Program-made: the position numbers and the translations under genes | The notes under the pieces: generated by a model | Seen by the model: only the letters and a program-made list of their open reading frames with translations | What the model was told of the DNA's origin: nothing | Databases searched by the model: none | Assembly (NCBI GenBank): GCA_024280485.1 | Contig: JAJRQB010000059.1 | Coordinates: 1-35,406, forward strand | Source of the DNA: Deltaproteobacteria bacterium | Lineage (GTDB): Bacteria > Desulfobacterota > Desulfuromonadia > Desulfuromonadales > Geopsychrobacteraceae | DNA: 35,406 bases | Reading direction: 5' to 3' | Shown: positions 17,740 through 26,145 of the stretch, piece by piece | How positions within the stretch are numbered: the stretch's first letter is position 1 | Layout of the letters: each line of letters begins with the position of its first letter

Positions 17740-20700
17740 TTAGTTCGTTTCATCAGATATCTCGACAAAATGATCGAGTAACGGAAAATAGAGCGCGGAG
17801 CGTATTTCACGCTGAGGTTCCATGGCGCTCAACAATCTGGAATAGCCATCCAGCTGCAAACGATAATGATCCGTTTCACGCTGCACAAAAGTCGCCAGAC
17901 TCTCAGCAGTCCTAGGTACACTGGTTTTATAATCGATCACCCAACGAACATCTGTTGAGTCTACAAAGGTTCGATCGATCACCGCATGTATCACCTGCCC
18001 GTCGATTTGACCGGACAGCTCAAGTTCACAGGCCCCTTCAGGGTGGGATTGCAGAATCCACTGACCACGTTGACTCGCCAAGGTTTGGCTAACGGCCTCC
18101 CGCACAGATTGCAGGGCGACATCCATATCTTGAGACGGAACACCCAGCCCACTCAATTGACGTCTCAGCTTATGATCTGACTGTCGCGATTCGGCACCTA
18201 CCCAACAAGCCGCCCCCTGCCGGGCAATCTGCTCCAGGATTCTATGTACCTGGGTGCCGACGTGACGCCGAGACTGCTGCTCCCAGCCGGTGAACAGTAG
18301 GTTGTCATCAACCCCATCGGCCTGTGCTGAGGCTTTGTTTGCCTGTTGATTCTCGGGAACAGGTGCGGCTTTAGATTGGGGTATCGACCAATTCAGCGGG
18401 AGACGCCGCAATTTCAAATCCAGGCTGCGGTCCCCCCCTTCAACGGCCTCCAGCGGCTTGCGGCAAAACTCATCTTCGATGACCGGCCAAATCTTGGCCA
18501 GCAGAGATCCCGCCGTTACTTTCAGGGCACCCTCTTTATTCGCCTTTGCGTGACCAAACAGGTGGAGCTGTCGCTTGGCGCGGGTCGCGGCAACGTAAAG
18601 TAAACGAGAGGCTTCCAGATCCTGCTTCTCACGTTCCAGCCGACCGATAAATTGATAAATTGGGTCCTGCTCACCGCTATCTTTCGCTGCAATCGGTGCC
18701 AGCAACAGCCCGGCTTGCGGATGCTCAAGCCAGCGCAACAGAGGGCTCTCGTTCGCCGCCGTACCGCGTCCGAGCCCGGGCAGGATCACATGATCAAATT
18801 CGAGCCCCTTCGCCTTATGGATCGTCATCACCTGCAGGCGGCCATCGGCCTTTGTGTCGGGAACAGCAAACAGCTTCGACAGCCCGTCCTCCAGGATATC
18901 GTGGGTCGGCATCTCCCCGCCCCGCTGCAGATTTTCGATCAGTTCAAAGACCAGCGCGGCATCTTCGCCCCCTTCCTTACCGTAGCAAGCGGCACCACCG
19001 AGCGACAACCAGCAGGATTCCAGCAAATTTCGCAGAGGGAAGCGGCCACGCCGACTGATCCCTTTTTCAAGGATCGGCCAGATGCGTGCAATCCGTTGTT
19101 GTCCATCGTCTGACAGTTGCTTCAAACGGTCACCGTCCCGTAAGAGACTCGGCATGGTCGCACCCTTATCCGCTTCAGTCAGAATGTGTAGGTCTGAAAG
19201 GGTCAATCCACACCAGGGAGCACGCAGCAGGGACAGCCAGGAGAGGCGATCGGCAGAGTGCAACAAAGACCGCGCCAGACAGAGGAGATCGAGGGCGACC
19301 GGTTGGGTGCCAAGGTATTCGATATCCTGCGCCTGATAGCGTAGACCTTGTTCACGAAGCTGTTGCAGGATAACGGGCAGATGGCTACGACCACGCACCA
19401 GAATAGCGACTGAGTGCTCCGCATTTCCAGCCTGAATCGTCTCTACGAGTTGAGTGACAAGCACAGCCTCGGTCTGATCATCGCGTCCATTGAAGGCGGT
19501 CAGAGTGACCGCATGAAGATCAAGCAACTCAAGCACAGCGGTTGCCGCAGCAAGTGGCACCGCCCCGGATGCCGCGTCAACCTTACGGGGAAAGACTTCG
19601 GCAAAGGTATGATTGACCCAGTCGACGATCCCCTGCTGGGAACGAAAGTTACAACAGAGTTGCAACGGCTCAAGCTGAGGTCCCTGCTCTCCGAGTTGCC
19701 CTGCGAATGATTTAAGGAAGAGCCCGACTTCCGCTTCGCGAAAACGATAGATCGACTGCATCGGATCACCGACCAGAAAGAGGCTGCGACCATCACCGTC
19801 CTGCCAACCTGCGGTCAGCATTCTCAGCAGACCATACTGCATCCAGGAGGTATCCTGAAATTCATCGACCAGAATATGCTCCAGACGATTGTCGAGCTTC
19901 AGGAGCAGATCGCTCGGGTCCTCAACTGACCCCAGGGCCGCATTGGCCATCAGCGCAATCTCGGCATAATCGGCTTGTCCGTCTACCCGAAAGACCAGCC
20001 ATAGTTCTCCCACCAGTAGTGGCAGAAGCTCGATCAAGCAACCTAAGATCTGCCGCTGTTGCTGAGAGTATTGAGCGTCCGGCAGATTGCGGCAGGCATT
20101 CAATTTTTCAATAAAGTCGGGGAAGGCGGTCAACTGCTCAACCAATTGTTGCATCCGTTGCCGCGGCTCCTTGTCGGAGGCCGCAAACCCGATTCCGGCA
20201 TTGATTCCACCCGGCTTGCGCAGCGTACCGGCGCCGGCCAGCAGGAGATCGGCCACCCCCTGCCAGATCGACAAATGCTGACTTTCTGCGCGCGGCATCC
20301 AGTCGAGATCGGTCAAGTAGAGCAGCGGCCGATCTTTACCAAGGGCCAGGTTAGCCGCCGCAATCCGTCCACAGGCGAGAATTTCTTCGCACAGCCCATG
20401 GGGAGCGAACGCCGCAAGTTCAGTCAGATCCTTCTCGACCAGTTGCGCGAGCGCCGCCTCAAGCAGATCACAGGGATCGGTATCGCGGATACCGTAGAGA
20501 TGCCGCAGCCACTGATCGCGCTTCTGCAGCATCGCCACCAGCATCTGCTGCAGACGGTTCATGCTGTTATCCAGATGAGCCAGCAAACGCTTGATCGGTT
20601 TGCCCCCCGGCTGATCCGTCCCCAGGCGTTGCAGCAGGCGTTCGGTCGCTTTCAGGTAGAGCTGATCGGCATCCTCAGCCAACTCCGGCAAGCCGCCAAA

Positions 20701-21105
20701 ACGGGAGAGCCAGGGCATCTTGCGCACCAGTGAACTGTTAAAGCTGTCGATGGTCTGAATCGACAGCAGGGCCGGGTTGTGCAAAATATTCCAGCCATAT
20801 TCCTGATCGCGCTGCAGAGCCCGACTGGCCAGCTGCCAGGTATGCGCCTTGTGCGCCTCAGCCGGGCACTCTTCCTGCGCCAGAGTCAGGGCCTCGAGCA
20901 GACGGTTGCGCATTTCGGTCGCCGCCTTGCGCGTGAAGGTAATCGCCAGGATTTGCTGAGGTTTTTCGACCCGACCCAAGAGGGCGAGATAACGCTGGAT
21001 CAGCAGTTCGGTCTTGCCCGAACCGGCCGGAGCCTGAACAATGAAGGATCGGGATGGATCGATCGCGGCGCTACGTTGTGCCTGATCGGCAATCGGCTGG
21101 CTCAT
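17740..21105 (-). CDS. AddA-like UvrD-family helicase/nuclease
   Basis: A 1121-residue UvrD/RecB-type enzyme for processing double-strand breaks. Superfamily 1 motifs are all present: Walker A APAGSGKT (residues 25-32), ILVDEFQDTSW, LVGDPMQSIYRFREA, MTIHKAKGLEFDHV and LLYVAATRAKRQLHLF. A PD-(D/E)XK nuclease with VIDYKTSVP closes the protein. The ATG overlaps the stop of the upstream AddB-like gene by ATGA. The pair corresponds in layout to AddAB, where both subunits carry a nuclease domain and AddA the working helicase. I do not assign the symbol because the pair is only AddAB-like; no recBCD gene is in view. Confidence 0.92.
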   Translation of the reverse strand: MSQPIADQAQRSAAIDPSRSFIVQAPAGSGKTELLIQRYLALLGRVEKPQQILAITFTRKAATEMRNRLLEALTLAQEECPAEAHKAHTWQLASRALQRDQEYGWNILHNPALLSIQTIDSFNSSLVRKMPWLSRFGGLPELAEDADQLYLKATERLLQRLGTDQPGGKPIKRLLAHLDNSMNRLQQMLVAMLQKRDQWLRHLYGIRDTDPCDLLEAALAQLVEKDLTELAAFAPHGLCEEILACGRIAAANLALGKDRPLLYLTDLDWMPRAESQHLSIWQGVADLLLAGAGTLRKPGGINAGIGFAASDKEPRQRMQQLVEQLTAFPDFIEKLNACRNLPDAQYSQQQRQILGCLIELLPLLVGELWLVFRVDGQADYAEIALMANAALGSVEDPSDLLLKLDNRLEHILVDEFQDTSWMQYGLLRMLTAGWQDGDGRSLFLVGDPMQSIYRFREAEVGLFLKSFAGQLGEQGPQLEPLQLCCNFRSQQGIVDWVNHTFAEVFPRKVDAASGAVPLAAATAVLELLDLHAVTLTAFNGRDDQTEAVLVTQLVETIQAGNAEHSVAILVRGRSHLPVILQQLREQGLRYQAQDIEYLGTQPVALDLLCLARSLLHSADRLSWLSLLRAPWCGLTLSDLHILTEADKGATMPSLLRDGDRLKQLSDDGQQRIARIWPILEKGISRRGRFPLRNLLESCWLSLGGAACYGKEGGEDAALVFELIENLQRGGEMPTHDILEDGLSKLFAVPDTKADGRLQVMTIHKAKGLEFDHVILPGLGRGTAANESPLLRWLEHPQAGLLLAPIAAKDSGEQDPIYQFIGRLEREKQDLEASRLLYVAATRAKRQLHLFGHAKANKEGALKVTAGSLLAKIWPVIEDEFCRKPLEAVEGGDRSLDLKLRRLPLNWSIPQSKAAPVPENQQANKASAQADGVDDNLLFTGWEQQSRRHVGTQVHRILEQIARQGAACWVGAESRQSDHKLRRQLSGLGVPSQDMDVALQSVREAVSQTLASQRGQWILQSHPEGACELELSGQIDGQVIHAVIDRTFVDSTDVRWVIDYKTSVPRTAESLATFVQRETDHYRLQLDGYSRLLSAMEPQREIRSALYFPLLDHFVEISDETN

Positions 21106-23792
21106 TCTTCCTCTCCACTGACTTCAGCTTCGGCAACCCGGCAGAGACCGGTTAAATCACAATACTGGCAAGCATGCTTGTAATCGACCGGGTCGACCAT
21201 GGCTACGCCAGCAACAAAATCCGCGGCGACCGCCTCTAGTTGCTGACGCCAATGCTGGAGCAACTCATCCCAGCTTGACAGATCAAGGGCCTGGGCTTTT
21301 TTATGCTTCTCAACACCATCAACCTTCGGCAGCAGGGAGGATTCACGTGCCACACCGATCAGTTTGCAACTCCCCCGGCGCACCTGCGCAAAGGCGATGC
21401 CATCGGCCTCTGCCTCGCTGTTGCTAATCGCATAGATCGGCAACTGTGGCTCAAGGAGACGCTCACCAACCAGCAGTTCGGCCTCGACCGAGCCGGTTTT
21501 GTAATCAAGGATGACCAGGCTGCCATCTTCGAGGCGATCGATGCGATCGATGATTGTACGGATCTGCAAGGGGCCGATCTGTTCGACACGATCATCCTCC
21601 AGCTTGATTATTTCAAACGGACTGCGCACCTGCTCAACGTTACTCAACCATTCGTCGATCAACCGCTGCAAGCGGCTCTGCTCAATCTCAACTAGAGCGG
21701 ATTGCCGCTCGCGGGGATCCGCGAAGCTATGGTCAAGGGACAGTTCAACCGCTTTCACTATCTGCTCACTGCGCTCCCTATCGGACAGGGCATTCAAAGT
21801 CCGCTGGTCTTTGACCTCTGTCCAGAAGAATTCAAGGGCCTTGTGCAGCAGATTACCCCGCGTCATTGCATCCAGCCCTGGTTGGGCCTCATCAAAGCGA
21901 TAAGCCTGTAATCGATGGCGAGCAAAGGCGCGAAACGGGCAAAGCGCCTGATCCTTGAGGATACTGGTGCCGCCCTCTGCCCGTTCAGCCGTAAGGGCGG
22001 GGCCATACGTATCGCTAAGCTCATCAAGTGAGACCGGATGGGCCAGCATCTGAGTACGCAGGTCGGACGCGGGAGCAAAGGCAGGTTCAGCCGCCGGGAG
22101 GTCATGTATCAACGGACTGGGCCGCAGGTCACAATCCCCAGCACGCTTGGCGTAGCTGAAGATTGTCGCGGGACTTGCCGCCTTCAACCGCGCGACCACC
22201 TGTCGGGCAAAATGGAGTTCACGTTCTGCGCTCGCATGCGGCATCTGCTCGGCAACCTGCAGGGCTATCGGTAAAAAAGGATTCGGTCGCGCCGGGCTCG
22301 GCAAGGCATCTTCGATCATCCCCATCACCCAGAGATGATCAAACTCAAGTCCGGCTGACTCAAGCAGGCCGACCACCTGCACCGGCCCGGTCGGCGCTTC
22401 GAGTTGAAACTCGATCTCGGCTGCCAGGCGACGCAGCATACTGAGTGCAACAGAGCGTTTAACCGGTGGCGATACCGCATCGAGTGACGCCAGGGCAGGC
22501 AACAATTTATCGCGCCAGGCCTTAATCATCTGATATTCGCTGCTCGCCAGACTTCGTTCCCCCGGCCAGCCAACCTCGATCAGCGTGTCATCGAACTGCG
22601 TGGCCCATTCACCCGGCATTTTACGTTTCCCCCCAGCGGCCTGCTCAACCAGACGATTCAGGCAAACAGCAAAATGAGGAGCCATCCCTTTACGCGGGGC
22701 CACATTATCATTTTTTTCTACTTCTTTAGGCGCAGCCAATTCGATGATGCTCTTAGACCTGAAGCTCTGCTGTCGAAAAGAGCGCAACTGGCTATCGAAG
22801 GTGGCACGCATATCTGATTCGCTCAGGCTTGCATGCAGATAAGGGGTACGAAGCAGAAAACTGACCTGGTCGAGAGTCAACTGCCAATCGACCGCAAGGA
22901 TTTCCAGTGCGGCATAAATCGGGCCCTGCTCGATCAGAGGTGCGCCGAGGGACAGGCTGAAGATCGTCTCCTCTTCATTGAGCCGCAGCACTGCTTCAGG
23001 ATCGATCTGATCGCGAAAGATGCGTTCTATTGAGCTGCGCCGCGCCTGCAGATCGGTCACCACAACGCCAATCGACTCGGCACCCTGCTCCAGAAGTCCT
23101 CGCGCCCAGCATGCGGCCTGTTGCATCTCATGTTGTGGATCATTGGCGGGATAAAGCCCGGGAAGACTTGCGGATGAGTTATCAACATGAATCTCCTCAA
23201 CCACCCCACCACAGGCTTCAATCCGCTGACGCAGCTTCAGCAACATGGGACTGAGTTGATCAAAGCCTGTCAGCAACAAACGTTTTGGGCAAGATAGTTT
23301 ATCCGTTTGCAGGGCATCACAGACCAGATCGGTCAAGGCGGGGCGATCCAGCCAGCCCTGTTCCACACAGATTTCTTTATAACGCTGATGCCATTTGCTG
23401 AAGACCCGTTGATCCTCGGTCAGAGATGAAGATTCGAGAAAGAGGCCATATTCACTCAACAGCTGCGCGGCCTGACGTGCCTTTTCAGCCGTCGCAGAGA
23501 GCTGCAACAACTCTTTCTCGCTACCGCTCGAATCTGCTTCGATAATTTGTTCCCAGAGCCGCTTCAAGGGTGGACCCTGTAGCATCCGCCAGCTCTCATC
23601 AAGTTCAGCGATCATACGATCGAACCAAGCATCCAGACTGAAAATTTGCGGGGTCGGCCAGACCTTCTTACCCAACGCCTGCATCTGACGGTCGTAGGCT
23701 GCCTGTAGATGGCGGGACAGGCGTTTGTTCGAGGTCAACACCAAAGCACCTTCGGCTGCAGCACTGATAATTTTTTCTAGAAATGGTGTCAC
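21102..23792 (-). CDS. AddB-like PD-(D/E)XK nuclease, probable DNA repair protein
   Basis: An 896-residue partner of the downstream helicase, of the type annotated as probable DNA repair protein (TIGR03623-like). It starts with GTG and has AGGGG about nine bases upstream. The N-terminus reads VLTSNKRLSRHLQAAYD, which occupies the place of the Walker A region but lacks GxGKT. The C-terminal nuclease shows VILDYKTGS. One cysteine in QALCPFRAFARHRL and the C-terminal cluster CQYCDLTGLC fit the four-cysteine iron-sulfur staple of AddB-type nucleases. It probably binds DNA ends and degrades one strand, with the partner as motor. Confidence 0.9.
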   Translation of the reverse strand: MTPFLEKIISAAAEGALVLTSNKRLSRHLQAAYDRQMQALGKKVWPTPQIFSLDAWFDRMIAELDESWRMLQGPPLKRLWEQIIEADSSGSEKELLQLSATAEKARQAAQLLSEYGLFLESSSLTEDQRVFSKWHQRYKEICVEQGWLDRPALTDLVCDALQTDKLSCPKRLLLTGFDQLSPMLLKLRQRIEACGGVVEEIHVDNSSASLPGLYPANDPQHEMQQAACWARGLLEQGAESIGVVVTDLQARRSSIERIFRDQIDPEAVLRLNEEETIFSLSLGAPLIEQGPIYAALEILAVDWQLTLDQVSFLLRTPYLHASLSESDMRATFDSQLRSFRQQSFRSKSIIELAAPKEVEKNDNVAPRKGMAPHFAVCLNRLVEQAAGGKRKMPGEWATQFDDTLIEVGWPGERSLASSEYQMIKAWRDKLLPALASLDAVSPPVKRSVALSMLRRLAAEIEFQLEAPTGPVQVVGLLESAGLEFDHLWVMGMIEDALPSPARPNPFLPIALQVAEQMPHASAERELHFARQVVARLKAASPATIFSYAKRAGDCDLRPSPLIHDLPAAEPAFAPASDLRTQMLAHPVSLDELSDTYGPALTAERAEGGTSILKDQALCPFRAFARHRLQAYRFDEAQPGLDAMTRGNLLHKALEFFWTEVKDQRTLNALSDRERSEQIVKAVELSLDHSFADPRERQSALVEIEQSRLQRLIDEWLSNVEQVRSPFEIIKLEDDRVEQIGPLQIRTIIDRIDRLEDGSLVILDYKTGSVEAELLVGERLLEPQLPIYAISNSEAEADGIAFAQVRRGSCKLIGVARESSLLPKVDGVEKHKKAQALDLSSWDELLQHWRQQLEAVAADFVAGVAMVDPVDYKHACQYCDLTGLCRVAEAEVSGEEE

Positions 23793-24135
23793 GGATAAAC
23801 CCCTAATAAATTCAGAAAAAAAGAATGAAAGGCGCTGAGTTTGTTCTTTTGCTATCTAATAATGACTCGCCAAGTGTGACAGAAAACGTCAATTAAACTG
23901 CATTGGATGCATGAAAATGACCACACAGTTTATACCATGAGTGGCCTGACAACTCGATCAAACTCCACGCCAACGAGTCCAACTAATTTAACCTGAGCCA
24001 AAGTTGTTAAATCGATAAAATTTTCTGATCACAAATATGTGAATTAACATCTGTGTACGAAAATAGTTGACAAATATGGTCATGTTTAATAAGGATGAAA
24101 ACCGTTTTCAAAAATATACGGAGATATCAAAACAT
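23793..24135. other. Divergent intergenic region between the AddB-like gene and rpsD
   Basis: A 343-base, A/T-rich stretch with no gene. On its right it holds the dyad at 24030-24043 and a perfect -35 TTGACA at 24067-24072 on the plus strand. TAAGGA at 24090-24095 is a poor -10 after 17 bases. A TTG in this -35 opens a frame into rpsD, but the true start is the ATG at 24136. On the left only the ribosome binding site of the AddB-like gene is recognisable; I see no good promoter for it. Confidence 0.5.
24030..24043. promoter_or_regulatory. Dyad TCACA-N4-TGTGA upstream of rpsD
   Basis: A perfect five-base inverted repeat around AATA, with TTAA on each flank. If the TTGACA at 24067 is used, its centre is near -65. 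The half-sites are those of CRP/FNR-type sites but in reversed order (TCACA first), so this may be an unrelated operator or chance. Confidence 0.35.
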
Positions 24136-24756
24136 ATGGCTAAATTTACAGGTCCTAAAAGCAAAATCGTGCGCCGTTTTGGCGTCAACATTTTCGGTAG
24201 CCCAAAGTATGACTTACTACTTGAGCGCCGCAATCAGGGTCCCGGCCAACACGGTCCCAAACCAAGACGAGGGAGGGTGTCGGAGTATGCTCTTCAATTA
24301 ATCGAAAAACAGAAACTGCGACACAGCTACTGTTTGCTGGAGAAACAGTTCCGCAGGGCGTTTCACAAAGCACAACGAAAGCCTGGTGTCACGGGAGATA
24401 ACCTTCTCATCATGCTGGAAACCCGACTCGACAGTCTCGTCTGCCGGTCTGGTCTTGGTAGCACCATGATGCAGGCACGCCAGCTGATCAATCACGGCCA
24501 TATATTGGTCAATGGCCGGAGAGTCGACATCGCGTCCTTCCAGGTGAAGGCGGGAGATCAGATTAGTGTGCGGGATAAAGACAAATCTAAAGTACTGGTC
24601 ACCAGCCATATTGAGGAAAGCCGAAGGTTCACTGAAAAAGAATGGTTCAAAATTGATAAATCATCGCTGACCGTGACAGTCAACCGCTTACCATCTCGGG
24701 ATGAGATCCAATCCGTTGCAGACGAAAAAATGATCGTTGAATTCTATTCGAAGTAA
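24136..24756 (+). CDS. rpsD: 30S ribosomal protein S4, cysteine-free orphan copy
   Basis: A small-subunit assembly protein that binds the 5' domain of 16S rRNA. From ATG (MAKFTGPKSKIVRRFG, GGAG about 10 bases upstream) it has 206 residues, the normal S4 length. GPGQHG, SEYALQLIEKQKLRHSY and the S4 RNA-binding domain ETRLDSLVCRSG...ARQLINHGHILVNGRR (about 93-150) are clear. The N-terminal zinc cysteines of C+ S4 are absent. No other ribosomal gene is near, whereas the main rpsD normally sits in the alpha operon; this is therefore probably a second copy. The sequence is rather divergent (LLLERRNQGPG). Zinc-starvation use is inference. Confidence 0.93.
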   Translation: MAKFTGPKSKIVRRFGVNIFGSPKYDLLLERRNQGPGQHGPKPRRGRVSEYALQLIEKQKLRHSYCLLEKQFRRAFHKAQRKPGVTGDNLLIMLETRLDSLVCRSGLGSTMMQARQLINHGHILVNGRRVDIASFQVKAGDQISVRDKDKSKVLVTSHIEESRRFTEKEWFKIDKSSLTVTVNRLPSRDEIQSVADEKMIVEFYSK

Positions 24757-24783
24757 CCTTCAATCCCCTCTTAAGGCCGTTTT

Positions 24784-25278
24784 ATGAGTGCAGCTTTTCA
24801 TCTTGGGTCCATTATCCTGGGAAATATTCTGGTCAACAGTCTCGGTCTTGTCACGGTATTGGGGCTGACGTTCCCCGCCGGGGCAGTGGCTATCGGACTG
24901 ACTTTTTCGGCCCGTGACTTTATGCAGGAAAGGTACGGAAAGTTTGGATGTTGGGGATGGATGTTGGTAGCATCAATAATCACCTTCCTCTTCAATCAAC
25001 AATTGGCATTGGCCTCTTTCAGTGCTTTCTTCATTGCAGAATTCAGTGACTGGTTGATTTACACGAGAACGAAAGGCAGTCTGGAAAAACGGCTGATCCT
25101 GAGCAACCTGATATCGACACCTCTCGACTCTCTGATCTTTGTCTTGCTGGCATTTGGGCCGATCTGGCCTGCAATATGGGGACAAGCGATTATAAAAATG
25201 ATCAGCAGCTTGTTGATTTTACCATTATTCAAGAATGGTAAAATTCGCAACTACTATCTCAGCTTCCAGCGCGGCTGA
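24784..25278 (+). CDS. VUT family membrane protein (COG1738, queuosine-precursor-transporter-like)
   Basis: A 164-residue integral membrane protein with about five hydrophobic segments. The motifs TFPAGAVAIGLTFSARDFMQERYG and FFIAEFSDWLIYTR, and the segment starting RLILSNLISTPLDS, match the VUT/YhhQ family, some members of which import the queuosine precursors preQ0/preQ1. It is shorter than YhhQ (about 220), as are other short VUT proteins, so the substrate is open. AAGG lies seven bases before the ATG. It follows rpsD by 27 bases on the same strand and probably shares its transcript. A GC-rich hairpin lies 15 bases downstream. Confidence 0.82.
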   Translation: MSAAFHLGSIILGNILVNSLGLVTVLGLTFPAGAVAIGLTFSARDFMQERYGKFGCWGWMLVASIITFLFNQQLALASFSAFFIAEFSDWLIYTRTKGSLEKRLILSNLISTPLDSLIFVLLAFGPIWPAIWGQAIIKMISSLLILPLFKNGKIRNYYLSFQRG

Positions 25279-25292
25279 TCTGACTATCTACA

Positions 25293-25326
25293 GTAAGTAT
25301 CCCCCGGCAAAGCCGGGGATACTTAC
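25293..25326. terminator. GC-rich hairpin between convergent genes
   Basis: GTAAGTATCCCCCGGC pairs with GCCGGGGATACTTAC around AAA, with one bulged C. It lies between the ends of the VUT gene (+) and the uracil-DNA glycosylase gene (-). There is no T-run on either side, so it may be a bidirectional terminator or a copy of a dispersed REP-like palindrome. Confidence 0.6.
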
Positions 25327-25352
25327 CAGATGCCTGATATATAAAGTTAAAA

Positions 25353-26096
25353 CTACGCTTGAGTATCTTGCAGACGGTGCATCACTTGCTTTACGTCTTC
25401 CCAGACCTGATGCTTTCCGGAAGGGTTGACCAATAAATATGCTGGGTGAAAGGTCGGCATCAGCGGAATACCAGCGTAGCTCTGCCAACGCCCGCGCAGG
25501 TTGCTAATCGGATCATCAATTTGGAGTAGAGCTTGGGTCGCTATCGATCCAAGGCTGATAATAATTTCAGGAGATATGGCGACCAACTGGCGTTTCAGAA
25601 AAGATTCACATGAGGTAATCTCGGCCTTTTCAGGCGCCCGACTGTTCGGTGTTCGGCACTTCACCAGATTACAGATATAGACATCTTCACGATTTAATTT
25701 CATCGCGTATAAAATTCGATTCAGAAGTTGTCCTGCGGCACCGGCAAAAGGTTCCTCTTGGGTCTCCTCCTGACTTTCAAGAGCGTTTCCAACCAGAACC
25801 AGTCGTGCATTTGTATTTCCGACCCCTAAGACAGGTTGCCGACCTTCCTCGCGTAAATCACAACGCTGGCAATTATCCAAATCCTCTTGAATATCCACAA
25901 GTGTCTCTTCATTGGCTGAAGTGTTTACCAGATCTTGAGAGGTCTGATCTTCACTCGAAACGTTAACGGGAGCCGTAATTTTCTTCAAAGAAAGCGGAAG
26001 AGTGTCGATACCGGCTTCACGCAAATCTTCAAAAATCGCACGGCACCCACTAATCAACACGCGGCATTCCTGATATAATTTATCGGGCATCGTCAT
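25353..26096 (-). CDS. Family 4 (iron-sulfur) uracil-DNA glycosylase
   Basis: Removes uracil from DNA formed by cytosine deamination. It has 247 residues. Four cysteines (C76, C79, C147, C163) with spacing CX2CX67CX15C fit the 4Fe-4S cluster of family 4. Motif B is HPAYLLVNP (His217). Motif A, usually GEAPG, reads GNALE (103-107), followed by the expected EEPFAGAAGQLLN. An N-terminal extension of about 70 residues, charged and low in conserved residues, precedes the catalytic domain, as in many family members. AGG lies close to the ATG. The gene is divergent from the phospholipase C-like gene over 49 bases. Confidence 0.92.
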   Translation of the reverse strand: MTMPDKLYQECRVLISGCRAIFEDLREAGIDTLPLSLKKITAPVNVSSEDQTSQDLVNTSANEETLVDIQEDLDNCQRCDLREEGRQPVLGVGNTNARLVLVGNALESQEETQEEPFAGAAGQLLNRILYAMKLNREDVYICNLVKCRTPNSRAPEKAEITSCESFLKRQLVAISPEIIISLGSIATQALLQIDDPISNLRGRWQSYAGIPLMPTFHPAYLLVNPSGKHQVWEDVKQVMHRLQDTQA

Positions 26097-26145
26097 TCAG
26101 CCTTTATTGGAGTATTCCGCACCATCTTTGTGCGTATAAAAACAT

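Noticed and set aside
20059-20733. 224-residue plus-strand reading frame
   Set aside because: Antisense to the AddA-like helicase; a shadow of a GC-rich coding region with no family features.
24067-24135. N-terminal extension of S4 starting at TTG
   Set aside because: The TTG is part of a TTGACA -35 hexamer and S4 proteins begin MA-[KR]-[FY]-x-GP, which matches the ATG at 24136.
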